The notes below the pieces were generated by a model. It did no database searches and was not told the DNA's origin. It was given only the letters and a program-made list of their open reading frames with translations. This document shows, piece by piece, positions 28,553 to 37,190 of a DNA stretch of 64,000 nucleotides. The DNA is from Bacteroidota bacterium. GTDB lineage: Bacteria > Bacteroidota > Ignavibacteria > Ignavibacteriales > Ignavibacteriaceae. A program made the translations under genes and the position numbers. Position 1 is the stretch's first letter, and the number at the start of each line of letters is the position of its first letter. The stretch is from NCBI GenBank assembly GCA_021824145.1, contig JAKALM010000015.1:18834-82833 (forward strand), read 5' to 3'.

Positions 28553-29180
28553 GATGGTTAAGAATCAGATCAAAATATTTGTCATCATTTTAATACCATT
28601 TATTTTTCTGCTTGAATCTTGCGGAAGAAATTACACACCTGAACAAAAAAAATATATTGGCGAAATTGAAAAGTTCAGAAAAGAAAAAGACGATTACATG
28701 AAGAACAATCCGGATTCTCCATTTAATCAAGATAAGAGCGCAGTTTTTCATCCATTAAAATATTATGATGTAAATCCTGAATTAGTTTTTAAGAGTAAGC
28801 TATATAGAAATACAGTTCCAGACACAATAACAATTTTCGGAACGAAAGGCGAAGCAAGAAAAGCAATCCGCTTTGGCTTTGTTCAATTCAAATATAAAAA
28901 TAAAAATTATAAATTGAACGTGTACAAAGGAACAACAAAAGACGGAACAGATTATTATACAATTTGGTTTACCGACAAAACTACCGGCGAAGAAACGTAC
29001 GGTGTTGGACGGTATTTGGATTTTGATTTAAATCCAGATACGAATTATGTTTACACCGTCGATTTTAATTTAGCTTACAATCCTTATTGCTCTTATAGTG
29101 CTAAATATTCATGTGCAATACCTTCAAAGGAAGATCATCTTGATATTGCAATAGAAGCCGGCGAAAAGAATTTTCATTAA
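28545..29180 (+). CDS. DUF1684 lipoprotein
   Basis: A 211-residue exported protein with a signal peptide and lipobox-like LESC (Cys at about 26). The mature part matches DUF1684: FRKEKDDYMKNNPDSPF near the start, a central beta region (TITIFGTKGEARKAIRFGFV), YTIWFTDKTTGEETYGVGRY and the hallmark AYNPYCSYSAKYSCAIPSKED. DUF1684 proteins are [13 protein letters not shown] uncharacterised. The ATG overlaps the mutS stop by 8 bases, implying translational coupling, although no functional link to mismatch repair is known. Confidence 0.9.
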   Translation: MLKMVKNQIKIFVIILIPFIFLLESCGRNYTPEQKKYIGEIEKFRKEKDDYMKNNPDSPFNQDKSAVFHPLKYYDVNPELVFKSKLYRNTVPDTITIFGTKGEARKAIRFGFVQFKYKNKNYKLNVYKGTTKDGTDYYTIWFTDKTTGEETYGVGRYLDFDLNPDTNYVYTVDFNLAYNPYCSYSAKYSCAIPSKEDHLDIAIEAGEKNFH

Positions 29181-29197
29181 AATTTTAGGAGACAGTT

Positions 29198-30211
29198 GTG
29201 GTAGTTGTTTTAGAAAAAAATATAAATGATAAACAAATTGAAAATATAATTAAGCATTTGGAAGATTTTGGTTTTGCTGTTCATAAATCTACAGGAGTTG
29301 AACAAATCGTACTTGGAGCTATCGGAGTAAAACCGGATTTCGATATTCGAAATGTAAAAGTTCTTGACGGCGTTGCAGAAGTTTACCGGATTACAGAGCC
29401 ATTTAAACTTGCTAGCAGAAGTTTCCAAAAAGATGATACGGTAATAAAAATTAAGAATGTTTCAATCGGCGGAAACGAAGTTGTAATGATGGCTGGTCCG
29501 TGCTCGGTTGAAAGTGAAGATCAAATTTTTACAGTTGCTGAAATAGTTGCTAAATCCGGTGCAAAGATTTTACGAGGCGGCGCATTTAAGCCGCGAACTT
29601 CACCATATGCTTTTCAAGGACTTGGTGAACAAGGATTAAAGCTTTTAAGAAAAGCAGCAGATAAATTTAATTTGCTTGTAATTACGGAAGTGATGGAATC
29701 GAGTCAGATAAGATTAATTGAAGAATATACTGATATTTTTCAAGTCGGCGCGCGCAACATGCAGAATTTTTCTTTGCTGAGGGATTTAGGAAAAGCATCA
29801 AAACCAATTATGCTGAAACGCGGTTTATCTGCAACTGTTGAAGATTGGCTAATGTCTGCCGAGTATATTTTATCAAACGGAAATAGAGAAGTGATGCTTT
29901 GTGAAAGAGGAATTAGAACTTTTGAAACTTACACAAGAAATACTTTTGATCTTTCCGCAATTCCGGTTGTTCACAAACGAAGCCATTTGCCGGTAATTGC
30001 CGATCCTTCACACGCAACCGGCTTGCGCGACAAAGTTTTGCCAATGGCGCGCGCAGCTGTTGCCGCTGGCGCAGATGGTTTGATGGTTGAAGTTCATAAC
30101 AATCCTGAAAAAGCTTTATCTGATGGTCCGCAAGCTTTGCTGCCGGATCAATTTGCAGAGCTTATGCAGCAAGTAAAATTAATTGCTGAAGTTATCGGCA
30201 GAAAAATGTAA
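29198..30211 (+). CDS. aroF: 3-deoxy-7-phosphoheptulonate (DAHP) synthase
   Basis: Condenses phosphoenolpyruvate and erythrose 4-phosphate, the entry step of the shikimate pathway. Its 337 residues have an N-terminal ferredoxin-like regulatory domain (about 1-75, VVVLEKNINDKQIENIIKHL...) and a TIM barrel with MMAGPCSVES, GGAFKPRTSPYAFQG, QVGARNMQNF, CERGIRTFETYTRNT and DPSHATG. This is the type I-beta form found in Thermotoga and Bacillus relatives. The start is GTG at 29198, preceded by TAGGAGA. tyrA follows 37 bases later, an aromatic-pathway pair probably feedback-regulated by aromatic amino acids. Confidence 0.95.
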   Translation: MVVVLEKNINDKQIENIIKHLEDFGFAVHKSTGVEQIVLGAIGVKPDFDIRNVKVLDGVAEVYRITEPFKLASRSFQKDDTVIKIKNVSIGGNEVVMMAGPCSVESEDQIFTVAEIVAKSGAKILRGGAFKPRTSPYAFQGLGEQGLKLLRKAADKFNLLVITEVMESSQIRLIEEYTDIFQVGARNMQNFSLLRDLGKASKPIMLKRGLSATVEDWLMSAEYILSNGNREVMLCERGIRTFETYTRNTFDLSAIPVVHKRSHLPVIADPSHATGLRDKVLPMARAAVAAGADGLMVEVHNNPEKALSDGPQALLPDQFAELMQQVKLIAEVIGRKM

Positions 30212-30248
30212 TTGTACTTTTAGTTGTGAATAGAAAATAAATTTTAGA

Positions 30249-31325
30249 TTGAATTTGAAAAATATTTCTATAATTGGCCTCGGTTTAATTGGGGGATCAA
30301 TTGCAAAAGCTTTAAAAAATAATTCGAATCAAATCGTAATAAAAGGATTTGATAAAAAAGAAATTCTTAAAGAAGCATTAAAAGATAAATCAATTGATTT
30401 TCCCCTTGGTAAAATAGAAGAAGCAAAAGATTCTGATATAATTTTTCTTTGTCTGCCTACCGAATTATCTCTTCAATATTTTAAAATATTAGCTCCAGTA
30501 ATTAATGACGAAACGATTTTGACTGATGTTTGCGGAGTTAAAGGTGCATTTGAAGATGAATGGAAAAAAATAAACAGCAAAGGAAGCTATATCGGCGGGC
30601 ATCCAATGACCGGCAAAGAGACAAGCGGCTACAACAGCTCCGATCCGCTGCTTTTTGAAAATTCGGTTTATATAATTTCTGAATCAGCTAAATCGGATAA
30701 TAAGCTGAATGAATTTCTTGAAGTAATAAATTTGTTGGGTGCAAGAATTAGATTTTTAGATCCTTATCTTCATGATAAAGTAATTTCCCGCGTGAGCCAT
30801 CTTCCGCAATTGCTGTCGGTTGCTCTTGTAAATTCTGTTAGCGAAAACGGAAATATCAATTATCTTGATTTTGCAGCCGGCGGATTCCGAGACATGACGA
30901 GAATAGCTTCCAGCAGCTTTGATATTTGGGAATCGGTTTTAAAATTAAATAACAAAGCCATTGTTGATTCAATTGAATTGTTGATTAAAAATCTAAATCA
31001 AATTGAAGATCAATTAAAAACTGGAGACCTAAAATCTTTGGAAGCTTCATTTCAAAAGGCGCGGACGCGAAGAGATGAAATTCCAAAAAACACTAAGGGC
31101 TTTATCAATCCGCTTGTTGATGTTTTTATTTATGTGAAAGATGAACCAGGTGTTTTGAGTAAACTAACTACGCTCTTATTCAACAACAACATCAACATAA
31201 AAGATCTTGAGCTGCTAAAAATCCGCGAGGGCACAGGAGGAACTTTCCGAGTTTCATTTGAAAGTGAAGAGATTGCTTTTAAAGCGAAAGAAATAATGGA
31301 GAAGTCCGGCTTCGCAACAAAGTAA
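30249..31325 (+). CDS. tyrA: prephenate dehydrogenase with C-terminal ACT domain
   Basis: Oxidises prephenate to 4-hydroxyphenylpyruvate on the route to tyrosine. Its 358 residues show a Rossmann motif IIGLGLIGGSIAKAL at the N-terminus, the substrate loop GGHPMTGKETSGY, the helical domain with RVSHLPQLLSVAL and FRDMTRIASSSFDIW, and an ACT-like tail (about 285-358, DVFIYVKDEPGVLSKLTTLL) that normally binds a regulatory amino acid. The start is TTG at 30249. It is paired with aroF upstream and converges on the CDF transporter, with 21 bases between stops. Confidence 0.93.
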   Translation: MNLKNISIIGLGLIGGSIAKALKNNSNQIVIKGFDKKEILKEALKDKSIDFPLGKIEEAKDSDIIFLCLPTELSLQYFKILAPVINDETILTDVCGVKGAFEDEWKKINSKGSYIGGHPMTGKETSGYNSSDPLLFENSVYIISESAKSDNKLNEFLEVINLLGARIRFLDPYLHDKVISRVSHLPQLLSVALVNSVSENGNINYLDFAAGGFRDMTRIASSSFDIWESVLKLNNKAIVDSIELLIKNLNQIEDQLKTGDLKSLEASFQKARTRRDEIPKNTKGFINPLVDVFIYVKDEPGVLSKLTTLLFNNNINIKDLELLKIREGTGGTFRVSFESEEIAFKAKEIMEKSGFATK

Positions 31326-31346
31326 AATTGAATTAAAACTGATCGA

Positions 31347-32267
31347 TTACTTAACACTGTTAATATCGCTATTTATTTTTATCACATCATTTTGCTCATG
31401 GCTTAAGTCTGCTTCCAACTGAATTGTGGGATGGTCAATATTAAATTTGTCCTTAAGCGCTTTTTCCAGCTGATCAATTATCAAATAACCTTTGCTGATT
31501 AACTGATCATCAACCACAACATGAACCGAAAGCGCGTACATCTTAGACGAAAGCGACCAGATGTGCAAATGATGAATTTCTTTTACTTCGGGAAATGATG
31601 AAATAAAAGAAGTGACTTCATTCGAATCAATTTCTTTCGGAGTTCCTTCGCTTAAAATATTTACTGTTTCTAGGACAACATCCCAGCCGCTTTTAATAAT
31701 GAACAATCCGATTGATATTGAAAACAGTGGATCGAGAATTACCCAATTGTAAAGGTAAATAAATATTCCGGCGATAATAACTAAAAACGAATTTATTGAA
31801 TCATAAAACAAATGAAGATAAGCTGATTTTGTATTAAGGTCTTCCTTGGAATTTTTATGCAGCAGAATTGTTGATATTGTATTTCCAACGAACGCGAGCG
31901 CGGCGGTAATTATTATCCATTTCCCGGTTACACTTCCCGGATTAATTATTCTTTCCACACCTTCATAAATTAAATAAATTCCGATGACAACAAGCGCAGA
32001 AGAATTTATAAACGCCACAATAATTTCTGCGCGAATGTAGCCGTACGATTTGTTGGGCGTGGCTTTCCAATTGGACATTCTAACGGCTGCCAAACTTAAA
32101 ACAAGAGAAAGTAAATCTCCGAAATTGTGAAGTGCGTCAGAAATTAATGCTAAGCTGTTACTGAAAATTCCGGCAATTAGCTCACCTATTACGATTAATG
32201 AATTAAGCAGAATTGAAACAAATAAATTTCTTTGTGTTGTCGATTTGCTATGTTGATGATGATGCAT
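31347..32267 (-). CDS. cation diffusion facilitator (zinc/divalent metal exporter)
   Basis: An inner-membrane H+/divalent-cation antiporter of the CDF family (CzcD/ZitB-like). In its 306 residues: His-rich N-terminus MHHHQHS, six transmembrane segments, the TM2 metal-site motif SDALHNFGD and the TM5 equivalent HLFYDSINS. The cytoplasmic C-terminal domain has EIHHLHIWSLSS and a terminal acidic/His stretch. Zinc is the likely substrate by family. It stands alone on the minus strand. Confidence 0.93.
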   Translation of the reverse strand: MHHHQHSKSTTQRNLFVSILLNSLIVIGELIAGIFSNSLALISDALHNFGDLLSLVLSLAAVRMSNWKATPNKSYGYIRAEIIVAFINSSALVVIGIYLIYEGVERIINPGSVTGKWIIITAALAFVGNTISTILLHKNSKEDLNTKSAYLHLFYDSINSFLVIIAGIFIYLYNWVILDPLFSISIGLFIIKSGWDVVLETVNILSEGTPKEIDSNEVTSFISSFPEVKEIHHLHIWSLSSKMYALSVHVVVDDQLISKGYLIIDQLEKALKDKFNIDHPTIQLEADLSHEQNDVIKINSDINSVK

Positions 32268-32427
32268 GCTATTTTTATAAAATGATATTTGCGATTATTG
32301 AGTTAATATGATTTATATCTTAATCTAATCTAATAAATTTTTCTTCTGCTGAAATAATTTTAATTTTGAAAATCAAATTCAATAAAAGTTTCTAAAATAA
32401 AGTTAAGATTTATTTGTCAAAAAAGTG

Positions 32428-33768
32428 ATGTTAAATATTAAAATAGTTGTTCTTTCAGTTTCGGTTTTATTTTTAATGATAAGCGCAGCTTGTTTTTCTC
32501 AAAACAGCGGCAATGTGGAAGTTAAAAAAACTTTTTATCCCAACGGCGTTTTAAAAACTCAAGGCGATTATATTAACGGCAAGTTGAACGGGCAGTATTT
32601 GGAATATTATCCAGACGGGAAATTATGGAAAGTTTGGAACTTTGTTAACGGAAGAGAAAATGGAAAATCAGATTGGTATTTTGAAAACGGATTGCTGAGC
32701 ATCGAGTGGAATTACAGAAACGGTATGAAAGAAGATACTTCCAAATGGTACTATGAAACCGGGGAGCTTTGGTCGGTGCAAAATTATTATCACGGAAAGT
32801 TAGAAGGTTTAACGCACACATATTATAAAACAGGCGAGCTTCAAGGTGATTGGTATTATGTGAATGGCGAATTGAACGGAACTTGCAAAACTTTCTTTAA
32901 GTCCGGAAAAACTGAAGTGATGACAACTTACAAAAACGGTTTGAGAGACGGCCCGACAAAAGTGTATAATGATAACGGAACAACTGCGCTTGAAGGTAAT
33001 TTTAAAAATGATAAGCTTGACGGTGAAGTAAAAATATTTGATCTTGCCGGAGACTTGCGTGTTAAAGATACTTACGTTAACGGCGAATTGAAAAACAGAA
33101 TCAAATATACGTTGATGGGAAAATTTGAATCCGAGGAAAAGACTGACAGAAAATATTATCCATCGGGTACTTTAAAAGAAGAAATTCCATACAAAGACGG
33201 AAAGAAAAACGGTACAGCAAGATTTTATTATGAAGATGGATTTCTAAAAAGCGAATGGAATTATACAAACGATACTTTGGACGGACGAGCATTTGTTTAC
33301 TATGAAAACGGAATAATTGATTCATCGATTGATTTTATAAAAGGGATTCAAAAAGGAATTACTAGAACTTATTACGATGACGGCACAATTGAATCAGAAA
33401 CTAATTATGAAAATAACAGAAAAGATGGGATTGAACTCGTCTATTACAAAAACGGGAAATTGAAAGAATATTTTTATAATAAAAACAATATTCCGAACGG
33501 CGATTATAAAACTTTTTACGATGACGGTCTTTTGGAATCAGAAGCAAATTATGTTGATGGAAAAGTAAGAGGAACAAAAAAATATTATTACAAGTACGGC
33601 GCACTCATGAAAGTTGAAGGTTACTGGGATGGAAAGATTGACGGATTTGCAAGAACATATTTTGAAAACGGTAAATTAAAAAAAGAAGAATATTATGTTA
33701 ATGGAAAATTAATCTCCAGCAAAGAGTATGATCAGAAGGGCGATATTATTTCTTCAAAAGGATATTAG
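32428..33768 (+). CDS. secreted MORN-variant/YwqK-type repeat protein
   Basis: A 446-residue exported protein made almost entirely of about 17 tandem ~23-residue repeats of the form Y-[YF]-x-[NDT]-G-x-L-x-x-x-x-x-Y-x-N-G-K-x-x-G (MORN_2/YwqK pattern). They fall in two blocks of eight separated by an irregular unit near residues 215-240. The first ~25 residues form a signal peptide ending at ACFSQ. Such repeats build extended beta-hairpin arrays. Related proteins are often labelled YwqK antitoxins, but no toxin partner is here and that label is not supported. GTG at 32425 directly precedes the chosen ATG. Confidence 0.85.
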   Translation: MLNIKIVVLSVSVLFLMISAACFSQNSGNVEVKKTFYPNGVLKTQGDYINGKLNGQYLEYYPDGKLWKVWNFVNGRENGKSDWYFENGLLSIEWNYRNGMKEDTSKWYYETGELWSVQNYYHGKLEGLTHTYYKTGELQGDWYYVNGELNGTCKTFFKSGKTEVMTTYKNGLRDGPTKVYNDNGTTALEGNFKNDKLDGEVKIFDLAGDLRVKDTYVNGELKNRIKYTLMGKFESEEKTDRKYYPSGTLKEEIPYKDGKKNGTARFYYEDGFLKSEWNYTNDTLDGRAFVYYENGIIDSSIDFIKGIQKGITRTYYDDGTIESETNYENNRKDGIELVYYKNGKLKEYFYNKNNIPNGDYKTFYDDGLLESEANYVDGKVRGTKKYYYKYGALMKVEGYWDGKIDGFARTYFENGKLKKEEYYVNGKLISSKEYDQKGDIISSKGY

Positions 33769-33952
33769 ATTTTTTGACAATATTTAGATACAATAACACC
33801 TAAAGCAAAATGCCGTCTTTGGAGCAGTGGAAAAATGGAATGTTGTATGCAAGTATTATTATATTATCCCATTTTTCAAATAGTTGCCAATGATAGGTTA
33901 TGAATTTAGATTTGAAAATAGATTATCACTCAAATAAAAATGAAAGCATAAA

Positions 33953-34858
33953 ATGAGCTCAAAGGGAAAGAAGATTAACCAAAAATTTACTGCTGCGCTG
34001 CTTCAAATGTCTTTGGAAAATGATCCAAATAAAAATTTGAAGAAAGCAGTTAGTTGGATTGACAAAGCATCAAAAAAAGGAGCGCAGGTTATTTGTCTGC
34101 CTGAACTTTTTCGATCAAAATATTTTTGCCAAACAGAAGATATAAGAAACTTTGAGCTTGCCGAAACAATTCCGGGGCCATCAACAGAAGAGCTAAGCAA
34201 AGCCGCAAAAAAGAATCAAGTTGTTATAATTGTTCCTCTCTTCGAAAAAAGAGCAAAAGGAGTTTATCATAACAGCGCGGTAATTATTGATGCGAACGGA
34301 AAAGTTGCCGGTCATTACCGCAAAATGCACATTCCCGATGATCCGGCGTATTATGAAAAATTTTATTTCACTCCCGGCGATCTTGGTTTTAAATCTTTCA
34401 AAACTAAATACGGAAATATCGGAACTCTGATTTGCTGGGATCAATGGTATCCCGAAGGAGCGAGATTGACTGCGCTTAAAGGTGCCGACATTTTATTTTA
34501 TCCGACTGCAATCGGCTGGCACCCGAATGAAAAGAAAGAACACGGGCAAGCGCAGTTTGATTCATGGATGACAATTCAAAGAGGACACGCGATAGCAAAC
34601 GGAGTTTATGTTGCCGCGGTAAATAGAGTCGGATTAGAAAAAGATTCCGACGATTCTGCCGGAATTGAATTTTGGGGATCTTCGTTTGTTGCAGATCCTC
34701 AAGGAGTTATTATTGCTCAAGGATCAAAAGATAAAGAAGAAATAATTTATGCGGAGATTAATCTGAGCAGAATTGAATACATACGCCGCAATTGGCCTTT
34801 CCTGCGTGATAGAAGAATCGACGCTTATTCCGGGATTGAAAAAAGATTTTTGGATTAA
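33953..34858 (+). CDS. aguB: N-carbamoylputrescine amidase
   Basis: Hydrolyses N-carbamoylputrescine to putrescine, CO2 and ammonia, the last step of the agmatine route to polyamines. This 301-residue nitrilase-superfamily enzyme has the Glu-Lys-Cys triad in PELFRSKYFC, YRKMHIPDDP and TLICWDQWYPEGAR. The block IGWHPNEKKEHGQAQFDSW is the family substrate-binding signature. aguA begins 3 bases after its stop, so both enzymes of the pathway are made together. No arginine decarboxylase is in the window. Confidence 0.95.
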   Translation: MSSKGKKINQKFTAALLQMSLENDPNKNLKKAVSWIDKASKKGAQVICLPELFRSKYFCQTEDIRNFELAETIPGPSTEELSKAAKKNQVVIIVPLFEKRAKGVYHNSAVIIDANGKVAGHYRKMHIPDDPAYYEKFYFTPGDLGFKSFKTKYGNIGTLICWDQWYPEGARLTALKGADILFYPTAIGWHPNEKKEHGQAQFDSWMTIQRGHAIANGVYVAAVNRVGLEKDSDDSAGIEFWGSSFVADPQGVIIAQGSKDKEEIIYAEINLSRIEYIRRNWPFLRDRRIDAYSGIEKRFLD

Positions 34859-34861
34859 ATT

Positions 34862-35893
34862 ATGAATTACAGAATTCCAGCCGAATGGGAACCTCATCAA
34901 GCGACTTGGCTTGGATGGCCGCACAACAAAGAAGACTGGCCGGGAAAGTTCACACCGATTCAATGGGTTTATGCGGAGATTGTAAAAAAAATTTCCCGCG
35001 GAGAAATTGTTAGGATTGTTGTTGAATCAAAAGAACATGAACGGAAAGCAAAATCTGTTTTAATCTCATCTGAAGTTGATTTAAGCAAGGTTGAATTTTA
35101 TCATTTGAAAACCGATAGAGGTTGGATGCGCGATTCGGGTCCGGCGTTTGTTAAAAGCAACGGTAAAGTTGAGTTAGTGAATTTTAAATTTAACGGATGG
35201 GCAAAATATTCCAACTGCAAAAAAGATGAAAAGCTGCCGAAGTTCATTTCAGAAAAACTTGGAATAAAAAGAATCACCGCAGAACATAAAGGAAATCAAG
35301 TTGTTCTTGAAGGCGGTTCAATTGATACAAATGGAAACGGAACGCTGATTACAACTGAAGAATGTTTAATGGATGATAAAGTTCAGGTAAGGAATCCCGG
35401 CTTTACGAAAAAAGATTACGAAGAAATTTTTAAGAAATTTCTTGGGATTAAAAACGTTCTTTGGCTTGGAAAAGGAATTGCAGGCGATGATACTCACGGA
35501 CACGTTGATGACCTTTGCAGATTTGTAAATAAGAAAACAGTCGTGCTTGTTCAAGAAAAAAATTCTAAAGATGAAAATTATAAATTGCTTCAAGAGAATA
35601 AAGAGCGGCTTCAAAGCATGAAGCTTGAAGATGGTTCTAAAGTTGAAGCGATTGAACTTCCGATGCCAGAGCCGGTAATATTTAAAGGACAAAGACTGCC
35701 GGCAAGCTATGCGAATTTTTATTTTTCAAACGCTGCTGTTATTGTTCCTACTTTTAATGATCCAAATGATAAAACAGCGTTAGGAATTCTTTCGGAATTA
35801 ATAAAAGATCGGCCAGTCATCGGTATTCACGCAGTTGATTTAGTTTGGGGATTAGGAACACTTCACTGCTTAACTCACGAACAGCCGGTGTAA
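34862..35893 (+). CDS. aguA: agmatine deiminase
   Basis: Converts agmatine to N-carbamoylputrescine and ammonia, supplying AguB. In its 343 residues of the guanidino-group-modifying family: RIPAEWEPHQATWLGWPHN at the N-terminus, TDRGWMRDSGPAFV, VLEGGSIDTNGNGTLITTEECL, the catalytic His/Asp region GDDTHGHVDDLCRF, and the nucleophilic Cys in GLGTLHCLTHEQP near the C-terminus. Length is normal. The ATG overlaps the AguB region closely (TAAATTATG), indicating coupling. Confidence 0.95.
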   Translation: MNYRIPAEWEPHQATWLGWPHNKEDWPGKFTPIQWVYAEIVKKISRGEIVRIVVESKEHERKAKSVLISSEVDLSKVEFYHLKTDRGWMRDSGPAFVKSNGKVELVNFKFNGWAKYSNCKKDEKLPKFISEKLGIKRITAEHKGNQVVLEGGSIDTNGNGTLITTEECLMDDKVQVRNPGFTKKDYEEIFKKFLGIKNVLWLGKGIAGDDTHGHVDDLCRFVNKKTVVLVQEKNSKDENYKLLQENKERLQSMKLEDGSKVEAIELPMPEPVIFKGQRLPASYANFYFSNAAVIVPTFNDPNDKTALGILSELIKDRPVIGIHAVDLVWGLGTLHCLTHEQPV

Positions 35894-35923
35894 TTTCAGT
35901 TATTAATGTAAATATATTTATCG

Positions 35924-35952
35924 TTAACACCGGACTTGAAGTCCGGTGTTAA
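35924..35952. repeat. perfect palindrome TTAACACCGGACTT after aguA
   Basis: Fourteen bases and their exact complement flank one central G. It lies 30 bases after the aguA stop. The stem is strong, but no T-tract follows on either strand, so it looks more like a dispersed intergenic palindrome than a classical terminator. It might still end transcription or protect the 3' end. Confidence 0.55.
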
Positions 35953-36154
35953 TGGTATTCCACTTAAAAGAAATTTCTTCTTGTAATTAATTTTCAATTT
36001 GGTTAGTTTGATTTAGAGTTTTTGTTTTACAATTATTGTTTAAACGAACTATTGACAAAGGGTACTTAATAGTGGTCCAATTCAAAATTCTCTTAACGGA
36101 GATTTCCAATTCTTTCAAAGCAATAAATAGAATATCGAAAATGTTTTTGTTTCC

Positions 36155-36310
36155 TTACTGATAATCATAAAGAAACAGATGCATGTACTTTTTCATGCGC
36201 TCTTTTTTATCAGGTTCTTTTAAATACTGACTTCTTTAGTAAAATAATTTCTTAGCTAAGTAAAACAGATGATTAGCATGATGTAAGTACTCATATCTCT
36301 GTAGTTTTTT
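36155..36310 (-). pseudogene. short gene relic with in-frame stop
   Basis: On the minus strand one frame reads RYEYLHHANHLFYLAKKLFY, then TAA, then RSQYLKEPDKKERMKKYMHL and FLYDYQ before the final TAA at 36155-36157. The composition is convincingly protein-like (amphipathic, charged), but it has no start and an internal stop. I do not recognise the family; a small helical protein is likely. It is probably a dead fragment. Confidence 0.3.
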
Positions 36311-36355
36311 TCAGTGGATTTGGAGATTAGAGTTGTATGTTCTTTTAGTCTAAAC

Positions 36356-36586
36356 GAAGGAGTTGAGAAATGATTCTAACATACAGATAGTTTCTCCAAA
36401 GGTATTGAGGAACAGATCAAAGGTTCGGAGTAATCAATCTAACGTTGCGAATAATATACTGTAGCTACTGAACAATCAACCGGAGGTATGGAGAGACTAA
36501 CCGAAGGTACGAATGGATGATTTGTAGGTATAGAGAAACGTTCCGTAGGTACGGAACAAAGAAACAAAGGTACGGAAACATCAAAA
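36356..36586 (+). repeat. array of ~21-bp units in exact register (AAGGTACGGA-type)
   Basis: Nine units carry the anchor GGT (or CGT/GCT in two) at 36401, 36422, 36443, 36464, 36485, 36506, 36527, 36548 and 36569, exactly 21 bases apart every time. A tenth in-phase match (GAAGGAGTTGAGAAAT) lies at 36356. The sequence is degenerate but the spacing never slips. In the frame of the anchor each unit is seven codons, with residues like xGTEQxx, but six stop codons interrupt it, so it is not translated as such. It ends 162 bases before the ATG of the next gene. Confidence 0.75.
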
Positions 36587-36748
36587 ATGACCTAAAAACA
36601 AAGAAAATTTTCTAATATAGTTCTTTATTAGTATTTATCAGTTTTAAGAAACTTCCGCATAGAAGCTATTATAACAGAGTAAAATTACCGATACTAATAA
36701 AGGATATTTATCAACCCTAATAAACATGCAGAAAGGAGGAAAAGAAAA

Positions 36749-37129
36749 ATGGCATTTCCCGAACGAAAAGCTTCCAAATCATTGGCGAGGGCTAAGGATA
36801 AGCTTACTGCAATGACTGAAATAGATAGGACGAGAGAGAAGACTGTTAATTACGGTGGAGACGGTTCTATTTTTACAGCAGTAGAAATGAAAGCTCAAAT
36901 TGATCTATGTGATTCCCTGCTGACTGAATACAATCAACTGCTTAAGCAGGCGGATGCATTAGGTAACCGCATAACTGATGAGGAAGCAAAGCTAAACGAA
37001 TACAGCAGCAAAGTACTTTTGGGAGCTAAAGCCGCATTTGGCGAAGACGCAAACGAAATAGAACAGCTTGGCGGCACTCGTAAATCCGAGAGGAAAAAAC
37101 CTGTTAGAAAACAACAGGCGGCTAAGTAA
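36749..37129 (+). CDS. small conserved-looking protein of unknown function
   Basis: A 126-residue soluble protein with very strong ribosome site AAAGGAGGA. The order is a basic N-terminus (MAFPERKASKSLARAKDKL), NYGGDGSIFTAVEMKAQIDLC, a long helix with coiled-coil character (about residues 55-85), then LGGTRKSERKKPVRKQQAAK. I recall similar short proteins in Bacteroidota and some cyanobacteria, ending in a GGTRxSERKxP tail, without known function. The basic tail could bind nucleic acid (inference). The phased 21-bp array lies upstream and a structured terminator region downstream. Confidence 0.7.
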   Translation: MAFPERKASKSLARAKDKLTAMTEIDRTREKTVNYGGDGSIFTAVEMKAQIDLCDSLLTEYNQLLKQADALGNRITDEEAKLNEYSSKVLLGAKAAFGEDANEIEQLGGTRKSERKKPVRKQQAAK

Positions 37130-37190
37130 ATGCTGTTGTTGCTGAATAATTCGCCGAACGTTATGCTGTTATAACACAATACAGAATAAT

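Larger units (their letters stand above)
35894..36748. other. decayed, repeat-bearing intergenic interval
   Basis: About 855 bases without an intact gene. In order: a perfect 14-bp palindrome (35924-35952), a minus-strand gene relic with an internal stop (36155-36310), the 21-bp-periodic array (36356-36586), and an AT-rich segment with the ribosome site GAAAGGAGGA of the 126-residue gene. Confidence 0.6.

Noticed and set aside
32428..33768. YwqK antitoxin of a toxin-antitoxin pair
   Set aside because: Exported repeat protein, no adjacent toxin; the name comes from repeat similarity only.
36356..36586. CRISPR array
   Set aside because: The 21-bp units are contiguous and degenerate, with no identical repeats separated by unique spacers and no cas genes in the window.
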